Of a stretch of DNA of 64,000 nucleotides, positions 18,471 through 27,875 are shown in pieces. The translations under genes and the position numbers were made by a program. The stretch is from SAR324 cluster bacterium (GTDB taxonomy: Bacteria; SAR324; NAC60-12). Location of the stretch: NCBI GenBank assembly GCA_015231825.1, contig JADGAV010000010.1:109912-173911 (forward strand). The letters are read 5' to 3'. Position 1 is the stretch's first letter. Every line of letters begins with the position of its first letter. The notes under the pieces were generated by a model. It saw only the letters and a list, made by a program, of their open reading frames with translations, searched no databases and was not told the origin of the DNA.

Positions 18471-20743
18471 GTATCACTGAACAAGAGAGCGCAGAAATGA
18501 AAGTTGTTGGTACACGCATTTCCAGGCCTGATGGTGTTGATAAAGTAACCGGCCGTGCCCGCTACGGTGCGGATTTAATGCTGCCGGGGATGCTTCAGGG
18601 AGCGACGCTTCGAAGCCCGCACGCTCATGCGAAACTCATCTCCATTGACACATCCAGGGCAGAGGCGCTTCCCGGTGTGAAGGCCGTTGTGACGCGGGAT
18701 GATTTCAAAGACCAACCGTCAGAGATCGTTGCCGCAGGGGAGTTGCCGGTAAATTATCGAGACGTGGTGCGCAACATGATGGCCCGTGAAAAGGTTCTCT
18801 ATGATGGTCATCCGGTTGCTGCAGTGGCAGCAACCAGTATGTCTGTTGCAAAGAAGGCACTTAAACTGATCCAGGTAGAGTATGAGGTACTCCCACATGT
18901 GATCAATGTGGTGGATGCTATGAAACCCGGCGCCCCCATCCTGGATGAAAATCTGAGAACCCAGGGGGATGAATCTGCTCCGGATACGCCTACCAATATC
19001 TCTAAACGGGTACAGACAGGATTCGGTGATGTTGACGCAGGATTTGCTGCTGCCGATATCATTGTTGAACGTGAATATGATACGGAACCGGTGCATCAGG
19101 GATATATTGAGCCGCAGGCTTGTGTCGCCAGTTATACAGAGGACGGTCATGCAGAAATCTGGGTTTCCACACAGGGACACTTTTTAATACGTTCATTCAC
19201 TGCCCGGCTTTGTGGTCTGGATGTGTCCAAGTTGAAAGTCACACCTTCGGAAATCGGAGGAGGTTTCGGAGGTAAAAACAATGTTTATGGGGAACCTATC
19301 GCTTTAGCCCTCTCCCGAAAAGCTCACCGACCTGTCAAAATGGTGATGAGCCGCAATGAGGTGTTCCGGGCAACAGGTCCCACTTCGGGGGCCAACATGA
19401 AGGTCAAAGTGGGCTGCACCAGAGACGGAAAAATTACGGCAGCGGATGCGGTGCTGAATTATCAGGCAGGGGCCTTCCCGGGATCCCCGGTGATGCAGGC
19501 TTCTATGACTGCATTTGCCTGTTACGCGCTGGAAAATGTAAGGGTGGTCGGTTTTGATGTGGTTTCAAATCGGCCAAAAGTTGCAGCCTATCGCGCGCCG
19601 GGTGCTCAGGTTGTTGCCTTTGGTGTGGAAAGCGTCATGGATGAAATGGCGAAGAAATTGAATATGGATCCTGTCGAATTTCGGCTTAAGAACGCCGCGA
19701 AGGAGGGGGTAAAAGCTTCTTTTGGTCCCACTTTGGGACCTGTAGGTCTGGTGGAGTGCCTCGAAGAAATCAAATCCCACCCGAATTACAGTGTCCCTCT
19801 GGGCCCCAATCAGGGGCGTGGCGTCGCATCCGGGTTTTGGTTCAACATAGGCGGTGAAACTTGCGTCAATATGAATCTCAGTGAGGACGGGACTGTCGCA
19901 TTGATGGTGGGAACGCCCGATATTGGAGGCTCCCGGGCATCGATGTCAATGATGGCGGCAGAAGCCCTGGGTATCGATCCAAAATCTGTCACTGTCAGCG
20001 TGGGAGATACCAATGCGTTGGGTTTTAACTTTTTAACAGCAGGGAGCCGAACCACGTTTGCTTCCGGGAAAGCAACCGTGGAAGCAGCTCAGAAAATGAT
20101 CCTGGAACTGCGCAGCCGTGCAGCGAAAATATGGGATATCTCAGTTGACGCAGTGGTTTGGGAAGAAGGAGAAGCTCGTCCTGCCAGCAGCAATGCAGGT
20201 GATTTTGAGCCTTTGACGCTTGCCGAATTGGCCAAAAAAGCCCCCAAAACAGGAGGTCCCATTGCCGGTCATGCGGAAACCAATGTACAGGGCGCCGGAC
20301 CCAGCTATGCTTCCCAGGTCGCCGATGTTGAAGTTGACCCGGAAACAGGTCAGGTTAAGATTTTACGTTTTACAGTGGCTCAGGATGCCGGCAAAGCGAT
20401 CCATCCGAGTTATGTTGAAGGTCAATACCAGGGAGCGACCGCTCAGGGAATCGGCTGGGCTCTGAATGAAGCCTATATCTATGATGAAAATGGCCGTTTG
20501 GAGAATCCTAATTTTCTCGACTATCGAGTGCCTGTCGCCTCAGACTTGCCGATGATTGATTCCATCATTGTGGAAGTGCCAAATCCCAACCATCCCTATG
20601 GAGTGAGAGGAATTGGAGAAACTTCGATTATTCCCGTCACTGCAGCTATTGCCAACGCAATCGAAAGTGCGACTGGAAAGCGATTGCTCAAACTTCCGAT
20701 GTCTCCTCCGGAAGTCTTGGAAGCTATTGAAGGGAATGCCTGA
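18467..20743 (+). CDS. Xanthine dehydrogenase-family molybdopterin-binding subunit
   Basis: The 758-residue large subunit has the aldehyde oxidase/xanthine dehydrogenase a/b hammerhead domain (from about residue 20) and the molybdopterin domains. The catalytic Glu is E718 in RGIGETSIIP. The active-site loop reads AYRAPGAQ (374-381); this is neither the AYxCSFR of form I CO dehydrogenase nor the AYRGAGR of form II, so a hydroxylase or aldehyde oxidoreductase role is more likely than CO oxidation. The Mo site would use water to hydroxylate a carbon of an aromatic heterocycle or aldehyde. The gene ends one base before the convergent flavoprotein gene. Confidence 0.94.
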   Translation: MSITEQESAEMKVVGTRISRPDGVDKVTGRARYGADLMLPGMLQGATLRSPHAHAKLISIDTSRAEALPGVKAVVTRDDFKDQPSEIVAAGELPVNYRDVVRNMMAREKVLYDGHPVAAVAATSMSVAKKALKLIQVEYEVLPHVINVVDAMKPGAPILDENLRTQGDESAPDTPTNISKRVQTGFGDVDAGFAAADIIVEREYDTEPVHQGYIEPQACVASYTEDGHAEIWVSTQGHFLIRSFTARLCGLDVSKLKVTPSEIGGGFGGKNNVYGEPIALALSRKAHRPVKMVMSRNEVFRATGPTSGANMKVKVGCTRDGKITAADAVLNYQAGAFPGSPVMQASMTAFACYALENVRVVGFDVVSNRPKVAAYRAPGAQVVAFGVESVMDEMAKKLNMDPVEFRLKNAAKEGVKASFGPTLGPVGLVECLEEIKSHPNYSVPLGPNQGRGVASGFWFNIGGETCVNMNLSEDGTVALMVGTPDIGGSRASMSMMAAEALGIDPKSVTVSVGDTNALGFNFLTAGSRTTFASGKATVEAAQKMILELRSRAAKIWDISVDAVVWEEGEARPASSNAGDFEPLTLAELAKKAPKTGGPIAGHAETNVQGAGPSYASQVADVEVDPETGQVKILRFTVAQDAGKAIHPSYVEGQYQGATAQGIGWALNEAYIYDENGRLENPNFLDYRVPVASDLPMIDSIIVEVPNPNHPYGVRGIGETSIIPVTAAIANAIESATGKRLLKLPMSPPEVLEAIEGNA

Positions 20744-20744
20744 G

Positions 20745-23198
20745 TCACATTCGCACTCGCTCACTTTTTGGATCATAAAAGGGACGGAGAGACGCCTGGG
20801 CCGGATAACGGTCGCAGGCGATTTCGATCTGGTAGTTTCCTGAATTTACAAATTCTGTAGTGATGCCTTCTGCATGTTCCACATACCCTAATCCGATTGA
20901 CCGCCCCAATGTGTGAGCGAACATCCCCGATGTGATATAACCAACGATTTGATCATCCCGCCAGATCGGTTCGTTGTGGTAGAGCAGGGGTTCCGGATCA
21001 TCCAGGGCAAACATCACCAGTTTCTTCTTAATTCCTCTTTCTTTTTGCTTCAGCAATGCATCACGGCCGATGAATCCTCCGTTCTTGTGCAATGAGACCG
21101 CAAATTCCAGCCCTGCTTCAATTGGAGTCTCATCGGGAGAGATGTCATGCCCCCAGTGACGGTAGCCTTTTTCAATTCGTAAAGAATTCAACGCATGGTA
21201 ACCGGCATGTTTCAGATTGAAAGACTGTCCTGCTTCAACAATTCGATCGTAAACGGAGGGAGCAAATTCGGTCGGAATATAGAGTTCCCAGCCCAGTTCT
21301 CCCACATAGGAGATTCGAGATGCTCTAATTTTGGCATAGGCCAAATCGATTTCCTGCGAAGTACCAAAAGGAAATGCCTGATTGGACAAATCGGCATTTG
21401 ACAGTGTTGAAATCAATTCTCTGGAACGGGGACCCATCACACTCAAAACTGCAAATGCGGAGGTCACATTGGTCAGAACCGCATAGGCGTCTTCGGGAAT
21501 ATGAGTTTTAAGCCAGTGAAAATCACGCTGTTCTGTTGAAAAAGCTGTGACGATCAGAAAACGATCCTCGGCAATGCGGGTGACTGTGAGATCGGCTTCA
21601 ATCCCTCCCCGTTCATTGAGCCATTGGGTATAAACCAGTTTGCCCACAGGAACTGCAATGTTGTTGGCACATACCTGATTTAAAACCAATTCCGCGTCCC
21701 GTCCCTGCAGCAGGAATTTGGCAAAAGAAGTCTGATCAAAAATACCGACATTTTCACGAACCGCCTGGTGTTCCTTTGCAGAATAATCAAACCAGTTCTG
21801 ACGTTTGTATGAATATTGGTATTCAGGCTTCACTCCTTCCGGTGCAAACCAGTTGGCGCGTTCCCATCCTCCCGCTTCTCCAAAACAGGCCCCCTGCCTG
21901 GCCAGGCGGTCATGCAGTGGAGAAATTCGGGCCATTCGGCTTGATTCGAACTGACGGAAAGGCCAGTGCATGGCATAGAGGAGTCCCAGTCCTTCAACAG
22001 TCCGGTCGTGAAGGTATTTGGCATTGCCTTGAAAGGGCAGCATTCTTCGGATATCAACGTCCCATAAATCCATTGGAGGATGCCCATTGACGATCCATGA
22101 AGCCAAAACTTTGCCCGCTCCTCCTGCCGACTGAATTCCAATGGAATTGAATCCGGCAGCCACAAAAAAATTTCTTAATTCCGGTGCTTCGCCGAGGAGG
22201 TAGCGGTCATCGGGTGTAAAACTTTCTGGACCATTTAAAAACAACTGAATGCCCAGTTTTTCCAGGAGAGGAATACGGTGCACCGCCTTTTCGAAGATTG
22301 GGGCAAGATGTTCCTGGTCATCCGCGAGCGTATCAAAACAAAAATCTTCAGGAATTCCATTCATTCCCCATGGCTTGGCAATGGGTTCAAATGCGCCCAC
22401 CATCAGTTTTCCTGCGTCTTCTTTGTAGTAAGTGTGCCCTCCAGGGTCACGGAGGGTGGGGCTGCCGGATTTAAAACCCTCAATGGCTTCCGTTACAAAA
22501 TAAAAATGCTCAGCAGCATGTAGCGGAATATTCACTCCGCACATTTTTCCCAATTCCCGGGCCCACATCCCTGCACAATTGACAACAAATTCAGCTTCAA
22601 TCTCACCTCTATTCGTGGAAACACCTGTCACAACGCCATTTTTTTGGAGAATTCCATGCACTTTGGTTTCTTCAAAGATCAATGCGCCTCCCATCTTCGC
22701 GCCTTTTGCTAAAGCTTGACTGGTATCGACCGGATTGGTTTGTCCATCTCCGGGCAGAAAAACACCCCCCACCAGGTCATCCACTTTTGCCAGAGGCCAG
22801 AGATCTGCAATGTCATGCGGGGTGATCAGTTCCACTTCCAGTTGAAAAACCCGGGCCATAGAAGCACCCCGTTTCAGTTCTTCAAAGCGCTCAGAATCAC
22901 TGGCGACCGAGACGGACCCGGTGTTTCTGAATCCGGTGGCCTGTCCTGTTTCTTCTTCCAGGGCACGGTAAAGATCTGTCGTGTACTGGGCCAGTTTGGT
23001 CATATTTTGTGTGGCTCTCAATTGACCAACCAAACCTGCCGCGTGCCAGGTAGTTCCGCATGTCAGGGACTTGCGCTCCAGCAGAACGACATCCTTCCAC
23101 CCCAGTTTTGTCAGATGATAGGCGAGACTGCATCCTACGATTCCTCCGCCGATAATTACGACCTGTTTATGTGTTGGGAAAGTTGAGCTCATTTTCAC
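20745..23198 (-). CDS. Dimethylglycine/sarcosine dehydrogenase-like FAD protein with GcvT domain
   Basis: The 817-residue protein has an N-terminal DAO-type FAD domain (VVIIGGGIVGCSLAYHL, 13-29) and the motif CGTTWHAAGL, where H52 matches the His that carries covalent FAD in dimethylglycine dehydrogenase. A FAO-type middle segment follows near residues 370-430, and then an aminomethyltransferase (GcvT) folate domain, about residues 430-810. The family oxidises N-methyl groups of dimethylglycine or sarcosine and hands the C1 unit to tetrahydrofolate. It could serve in betaine breakdown, common in marine heterotrophs. It converges on the Mo-hydroxylase operon with a one-base gap between stop codons and has no same-strand partner nearby. 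Confidence 0.93.
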   Translation of the reverse strand: MKMSSTFPTHKQVVIIGGGIVGCSLAYHLTKLGWKDVVLLERKSLTCGTTWHAAGLVGQLRATQNMTKLAQYTTDLYRALEEETGQATGFRNTGSVSVASDSERFEELKRGASMARVFQLEVELITPHDIADLWPLAKVDDLVGGVFLPGDGQTNPVDTSQALAKGAKMGGALIFEETKVHGILQKNGVVTGVSTNRGEIEAEFVVNCAGMWARELGKMCGVNIPLHAAEHFYFVTEAIEGFKSGSPTLRDPGGHTYYKEDAGKLMVGAFEPIAKPWGMNGIPEDFCFDTLADDQEHLAPIFEKAVHRIPLLEKLGIQLFLNGPESFTPDDRYLLGEAPELRNFFVAAGFNSIGIQSAGGAGKVLASWIVNGHPPMDLWDVDIRRMLPFQGNAKYLHDRTVEGLGLLYAMHWPFRQFESSRMARISPLHDRLARQGACFGEAGGWERANWFAPEGVKPEYQYSYKRQNWFDYSAKEHQAVRENVGIFDQTSFAKFLLQGRDAELVLNQVCANNIAVPVGKLVYTQWLNERGGIEADLTVTRIAEDRFLIVTAFSTEQRDFHWLKTHIPEDAYAVLTNVTSAFAVLSVMGPRSRELISTLSNADLSNQAFPFGTSQEIDLAYAKIRASRISYVGELGWELYIPTEFAPSVYDRIVEAGQSFNLKHAGYHALNSLRIEKGYRHWGHDISPDETPIEAGLEFAVSLHKNGGFIGRDALLKQKERGIKKKLVMFALDDPEPLLYHNEPIWRDDQIVGYITSGMFAHTLGRSIGLGYVEHAEGITTEFVNSGNYQIEIACDRYPAQASLRPFYDPKSERVRM

Positions 23199-23488
23199 CT
23201 GTTGGCTTGAGTGATGTTTTCACAGCGATTTCTTTTCTCAATTCGACTGCTGCGAGACATGTGATGGCATGGGTTTCAAGGGTGATTTAACTTAGCACAA
23301 CGTATTGTATCGGGAAACAGCAAAATCAGACTTGGCAGGACTCCTGTTCAAGATGTTTTGAGTTTCTCTTTGATTGACAGAAAAAAATAGCGAGATCTTC
23401 TTCTGGATCTGTTTTTGCATTTTTCTAATAAACTTTCTCGGGGATCGTTTCCGAGGAATGACTCTAGCATCATATTTAAGGAGATATC

Positions 23489-23731
23489 ATGACCGATTTT
23501 TTTCAAAGTCTGGAAGAAGCCCGCGAATCCAGAAAAGTTGGCAAAGTTTGCTTTTCCGCAATTTATAAAAACAAAAAACACTTTGCGAGAGGGTATCGTT
23601 CTGGTGAAATGCTGCTTGAAACAGAAGAAGGGTACTTTTGGACCCCTGAGGCAAAATTAGATATGAGCGTGATCAGAAGAGACCGCAACGTTGCGGTACC
23701 CGCCATTGAACAGGACTCGATTTTGAATTGA
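23489..23731 (+). CDS. Small uncharacterised cytoplasmic protein
   Basis: This 80-residue protein has a strong ribosome-binding site (AAGGAGAT at 23478-23485) and an ATG at good spacing, which supports it as a real gene. It is soluble and rich in charged residues (KVGKVCFSAIYKNKKHF, RDRNVAVPA), with no signal peptide, membrane span or metal motif. I do not recognise it. It lies alone between two minus-strand genes and converges on the DUF3015-like pair 10 bp away. Confidence 0.65.
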   Translation: MTDFFQSLEEARESRKVGKVCFSAIYKNKKHFARGYRSGEMLLETEEGYFWTPEAKLDMSVIRRDRNVAVPAIEQDSILN

Positions 23732-23740
23732 ATCAATTAT

Positions 23741-24253
23741 TTAAGTGCTCGATGTGAAACTTGGATGCAATGAAGAGGAAAGAGCGGCACAGGAGGTCCG
23801 GAAAATTTCTTGCTGATTCATAAGCTTTTTCAGTTTAGCTACAAATTTCTCCTGAGAATCAGCAGAGGAAAAAAACAAAGCGTGATAGTGACGCTTAAGG
23901 AGAGTGTCAAAGGAAATTTGTTTTTCACCATGACACCCGAGCAATTGTGCCAGAGCCGCAAGATGAATTCCGGAACCGCGGGCCGCTTCTTCAGAAAGAT
24001 TTTCCCATTCCACTTTCACGTATTGATTTTGAGTTTCCTGCTGAAGTTTTAGAAAATCCCAGTTTTTACATCCAGAAGTTCCAGAAGTGCTGGCGGAGGA
24101 ATAAGTCGGCGAATAACTGATATCGGCAGTCAACATTCCTGGACGACGGTTTGAAAAGCCCATCGGCCCCTTTTCGTGACATGCCATTGATTCCAAAGGA
24201 ATTCCCACAACAAATCCCAGAAAAAAAAGACCTGTGAACAAGAAAGCTTTCAT
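23741..24253 (-). CDS. Secreted DUF3015-like protein, downstream copy
   Basis: The 170-residue protein has a signal peptide (hydrophobic stretch about 3-20, cleavage near SMA-C). The mature part has the segment STSGTSGCKNWDF, a helical stretch EENLSEEAARGSGIHLAALAQLLGC-like in pattern, and then a conserved His-rich part. This arrangement matches my memory of DUF3015, a periplasmic family of unknown function. It is a diverged tandem copy of the gene at 24275-24772, 21 bp upstream on the same strand. Function is unknown. Confidence 0.8.
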   Translation of the reverse strand: MKAFLFTGLFFLGFVVGIPLESMACHEKGPMGFSNRRPGMLTADISYSPTYSSASTSGTSGCKNWDFLKLQQETQNQYVKVEWENLSEEAARGSGIHLAALAQLLGCHGEKQISFDTLLKRHYHALFFSSADSQEKFVAKLKKLMNQQEIFRTSCAALSSSLHPSFTSST

Positions 24254-24274
24254 TGGTTCATCCTGTGGTATTCA

Positions 24275-24772
24275 TTAAACCAGATTGATGCAGGACTTCG
24301 ATAACTCGAGATCCTGGGCAATCCAATGCTTGAGATCTTTGAGAACGAGCAGGGTTTTACGGTGATCAAACCGGGTTAAATGTCGTGTAATTTTAGCATG
24401 ATGTCTTTTCATCAGAATGCCAAACTGATGATTGTGGGTCCCGGTACAACCCATCAGTTTGCCAAGAGCTTTCAAATGAGGACCCCCTCCCTGTGCAGTT
24501 TCTTCTAAAATCTGTTGATGCTGCCTTGAAACAAATTTTTTTCTTGATTCTTCAAGGTATTTGGCAAAGTCCCAATTTTTGCAGCCCGAAGTACCTGAAG
24601 TCGACGTTGTACTGTAAAGGGGAGAAGCAGTTACATCGACTGTGGACATTATTGGGCTGCCGCTGGATATACCAAAATAGTTGTTTTCGTTGCAATAGGC
24701 TTCAACCTGATTATTGAAGAACACGAGCAGGAGAATAAACGTTAGATAAAAAAAACTAAAAGATTTCAGCAT
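24275..24772 (-). CDS. Secreted DUF3015-like protein, upstream copy
   Basis: The 165-residue protein has a signal peptide (about 1-25, ending near VEA) and the same STSGTSGCKNWDF core as its downstream neighbour. A matching helix pattern follows (ILEETAQGGGPHLKALGKL-GC), then KRHHAKITRHL. The two copies share motif order but are clearly diverged, so the duplication is old. Both are probably exported to the periplasm. No function is assigned to the family that I know of. Confidence 0.8.
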   Translation of the reverse strand: MLKSFSFFYLTFILLLVFFNNQVEAYCNENNYFGISSGSPIMSTVDVTASPLYSTTSTSGTSGCKNWDFAKYLEESRKKFVSRQHQQILEETAQGGGPHLKALGKLMGCTGTHNHQFGILMKRHHAKITRHLTRFDHRKTLLVLKDLKHWIAQDLELSKSCINLV

Positions 24773-24887
24773 TGAAAGTTCTGTTGGACAAATAGTGGCG
24801 CGGCTTTGTTTCCAAAAATAATTTTGATCCCCGAACTTGTAGCAAACAAATCAATAGAGACTTTTGAGGGGAGGATGGATCAATTGA

Positions 24888-26597
24888 TCAAGCATTTTTC
24901 TTCAGTTGATCTTCAATTTTGGGGAGCAGGCGCCTTGCCGGGACCGACCCTCTTTCTATCGCTTTTTGATTAGCCTTTAGTGCATCGTTGTAATGACCAT
25001 ACCGGAAATGAATAATAGCAAGATTTAGAAAGCTGGGTGCGGCATCTGGCAAAAGCTCCGTGACCTTCGTGAATGCAGCAATGGCACCGGCATAATCATT
25101 GTTTCCTGCAGCTGATAAACCCTTATCGAAAAATTCGTTGATCGCGTCGCTCTGACTGGAGGTTCCGGAATCCTTTTGAGAATCTGTGTCTGCTGGAGAA
25201 GCTGTATCATTTCCATTCTCATCGTCAGATGCTTCATCATCCGCTGAACCAGCGGAAGCTTCTTCGAACGTCCTGTCGTCTTCGCTTGTGTCGCTTTGAT
25301 GGGAAGTCCCGGAATCAATAAGAGCATTTGAGTCTGTGGGAGGAGTTGCATCAATTTCATTCTCATCAGCAGATGCTTCATCATCCGCTGAACCAGCGGA
25401 AGTTTCTTCAAACGTCTTTTCGTCTTCGTTTGTGTCGCTTTGATGGGAAGTCCCGGAATCAATAGAAGAAAATGTTTCTGTCGGAAAAAACACTTCACTT
25501 CCATTCTCTTTGTCAGAAACTTCTTCATTTATTGAATTGTCGGAAGCTTCTTCGAATACTTTGTCTTCTGTCGGGGTTTCGTTTTCAGTCTCGGTTGCCG
25601 AGGAGTCCCCCCAACTTGTGGTTTCATCATCACCATTTTCTTGTATGGCAGAATCGTGGAAATTTCCCATGCTTTCATTGATTTGATCTCCTGTTTCTCC
25701 TCCCGCGCCTGATTCTTCGTTTCCATCAAACTCTTGATTTTCTTCTTCTGTGATTGCCTCAAGTGGAGAATCAATCGGGACTTCTGGCTCGGCTGTCTTA
25801 TCCCCAAATTCATTTGGCTCGAAAAAGCTGTGTTCCGCCTGGTCTTCGCCGGGTTTGATTGAAGTGGAGGACTCTTCGATTTCACTGGTATCTGGTTGGA
25901 CCTCATCAATCAGAGTTTCCGGCGGAGCGTCAAATGGAGCATCTTCAGCGGCAGACTCTTCAGTATCATCAATTGACGGGGAAAAATCTGATTCTGAATT
26001 TGATTCAGAGACGAAGGAATCATTGGCTTCAATTCCGCTTTCTTCTTTCTCAGAACCTGCGAATAAATCGTCTGAAATCCCTGCTGCCGGGCTGTTTCCT
26101 TCTTCTTCTGAATGCTCATTGCGATGGAGGAAATCAGATTCCGAAAGAGATTCTGGAACAAAGGAATCCTGATCATCCGCTGATTCGTCATCTGTTTCGT
26201 CCTGATCATCCGAAAATTCATTTTCCTGAAAATCCTCATGTTCTTTCTCAAGACGGGCTTCCATTTCTTTGTGAAAGTCGTTTTGACTGGAAAAAGGTTC
26301 GAAATCATCAATCTCCTGAGAGAAATTTTCACTTGCGACCGTATTCATTTGACGCGGTTCGGGAGGTATCAGCAGTTCCAGCTTTTTTTCCAGGTTCAGG
26401 ACACGCTGGTAATCGCGCTGTTCGCGAAGAAATGACATTTTTTCTCGTTCCTGATGAAGCTCCAGTTGTTTTTGCAGAAATTCTCGAGACGCTTTGGCTT
26501 CTTCCAGAAACTGCAAAAGGACTCTGTTTTGTTCTTTATACAACCGGATTTGTTCTTTGTATCCTTCAATTTCGTTTTGATATCGGTCTGTACTCAT
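24888..26597 (-). CDS. Acidic repeat protein with N-terminal coiled coil and C-terminal TPR
   Basis: The 569-residue protein has no signal peptide. Residues 1-75 are a predicted coiled coil rich in Glu, Lys and Gln. Residues 85-470 are extremely acidic (Asp, Glu, Ser), low-complexity and probably disordered, and contain a 48-residue unit repeated about three times (SGTSHQSDT, EEASAGSADDEAS). Residues 485-565 form a tetratricopeptide-like helical domain (KGLSAAGNNDYAGAIAAF, SFLNLAIIHFRYGHYNDAL). Such proteins may act as scaffolds or adaptors, perhaps at the cell pole or envelope, but no role can be assigned. Expansion or contraction of the repeat could change its length between strains. Confidence 0.8.
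   Translation of the reverse strand: MSTDRYQNEIEGYKEQIRLYKEQNRVLLQFLEEAKASREFLQKQLELHQEREKMSFLREQRDYQRVLNLEKKLELLIPPEPRQMNTVASENFSQEIDDFEPFSSQNDFHKEMEARLEKEHEDFQENEFSDDQDETDDESADDQDSFVPESLSESDFLHRNEHSEEEGNSPAAGISDDLFAGSEKEESGIEANDSFVSESNSESDFSPSIDDTEESAAEDAPFDAPPETLIDEVQPDTSEIEESSTSIKPGEDQAEHSFFEPNEFGDKTAEPEVPIDSPLEAITEEENQEFDGNEESGAGGETGDQINESMGNFHDSAIQENGDDETTSWGDSSATETENETPTEDKVFEEASDNSINEEVSDKENGSEVFFPTETFSSIDSGTSHQSDTNEDEKTFEETSAGSADDEASADENEIDATPPTDSNALIDSGTSHQSDTSEDDRTFEEASAGSADDEASDDENGNDTASPADTDSQKDSGTSSQSDAINEFFDKGLSAAGNNDYAGAIAAFTKVTELLPDAAPSFLNLAIIHFRYGHYNDALKANQKAIERGSVPARRLLPKIEDQLKKNA
25150..25570 (-). repeat. Tandem 144-bp repeat inside the acidic protein gene
   Basis: The anchors GGAATC at 25167, 25311 and 25455, and CATTCTC at 25214, 25358 and 25502, are exactly 144 bases apart. 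About three in-frame 48-codon units are present; the first two are close, the third more diverged. Confidence 0.85.
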
Positions 26598-26762
26598 GGG
26601 ATTCTGCCTTTGTATTCAGAAAATGGACGCTGTTCGCTGATGCTCCTTTGGGTTTTGTATTTTTTTAACGTATTTGTCAGCAAAATCAAGGCCACCTCAA
26701 GAAATTAAGGTTAAAAATTCCTGTCTCATTCAACACAGCGAACATCCGCAAAGAGTGTTGCC

Positions 26763-27875
26763 TTATCTGAAGTCTGCACCGACTGCTTCTGAAATATGAG
26801 AAAATCCATCGCGCTTCAGCAATCGGAGCAGTTCGTTTTTGATCTTGTATACAATAGCAGGACCCTGGTAGATCATCCCTGTATAAATCTGGACCAATGA
26901 TGCGCCTGCTTTTATTTTTTGATAGGCGTCTCCTCCAGTAAAAATGCCGCCCACCCCGATAATAGGCAAAGAGGGGCCCAACTTTTGATAGAGTTTTCCG
27001 ATCAACTGAGTGGACCGCTCCCGCAATGGAACTCCGCTGAGTCCCCCCTGCTCATGTGCGAATTTTGAGTTTTTTAATCGATCACGGCTTAAAGTCGTAT
27101 TGCAGGCAATGATTCCATCCAATGCGAATTCCTGAAAAATTGAACGGATGTCCTCCAAAGTTTCGTCTGTTAAATCCGGCGCGATTTTCAGTAAAATCGT
27201 TTTTTTAGGCTTCCCTTGACGGATTAAATCTTTTCTAATTTGAAGCAACTGCCCCATCAGGCTGTGTAACGCGTCTTTTTCCTGCAGGGCGCGAAGCTTT
27301 TCTGTATTGGGAGAACTGACATTGATCACAATGTAGCCTGCATGATCATAAATTTTTTCAAGTGCGACAGTATAGTCGTTGTTGGCAGCCTCAATTGGAG
27401 TGGACTTGTTTTTCCCAATGTTGATTCCCAGGATTCCTGATGGAGGGTTTTGTTCCACTCGGTGGATCAATGCTTCCACTCCCTGGTTGTTGAATCCCAA
27501 ACGATTGATGAGTGCCTGGTCCTCGGGGAGTCGAAAAATTCTTGGCGCCGGGTTTCCTGGTTGAGGAAGTGGTGTGACAGTGCCGATTTCCACAAATCCG
27601 AATCCTATGGAAAACATGGGATTGAAAACCTTCCCGTTCTTGTCAAATCCTGCGGCCAAGCCAATGGGATTAGGAAAAGTTTTACCAAAAATTTCAATTT
27701 GCAGCTCTGGATGTTCAAATCCAAAAAAGGATTCTATGAGTCCATGAACTCCAGGGATCTGAAAGCTCTTTTCCAGTGCAGTAATCACCTTTTCATGGAC
27801 GGTTTCCGGGTCCTGGCTGAACAAAATTGGGCGGATAAATCGATACAGGGAGACTTGCGAAAGAAAACGATTCAT
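26763..27875 (-). CDS. pyrD: Dihydroorotate dehydrogenase, quinone-dependent (class 2)
   Basis: The 370-residue protein is the class 2, membrane-associated enzyme that oxidises dihydroorotate to orotate and reduces quinone. It has the N-terminal helical extension of class 2 (about residues 1-50), GLAAGFDKNGK, the FMN-site motif INVSSPNTEKLR with the catalytic-base Ser near residue 184, and GVGGIFTGGDAY for FMN phosphate. Its ATG overlaps the stop of a 78-codon gene upstream by four bases, so the two are co-translated. Pyrimidine genes are scattered here: pyrD, carA and carB lie far apart. Confidence 0.97.
   Translation of the reverse strand: MNRFLSQVSLYRFIRPILFSQDPETVHEKVITALEKSFQIPGVHGLIESFFGFEHPELQIEIFGKTFPNPIGLAAGFDKNGKVFNPMFSIGFGFVEIGTVTPLPQPGNPAPRIFRLPEDQALINRLGFNNQGVEALIHRVEQNPPSGILGINIGKNKSTPIEAANNDYTVALEKIYDHAGYIVINVSSPNTEKLRALQEKDALHSLMGQLLQIRKDLIRQGKPKKTILLKIAPDLTDETLEDIRSIFQEFALDGIIACNTTLSRDRLKNSKFAHEQGGLSGVPLRERSTQLIGKLYQKLGPSLPIIGVGGIFTGGDAYQKIKAGASLVQIYTGMIYQGPAIVYKIKNELLRLLKRDGFSHISEAVGADFR

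Noticed and set aside
17128..20743. Aerobic CO dehydrogenase (coxMSL)
   Set aside because: Gene order fits, but the large-subunit loop AYRAPGAQ is neither the form I nor form II signature.
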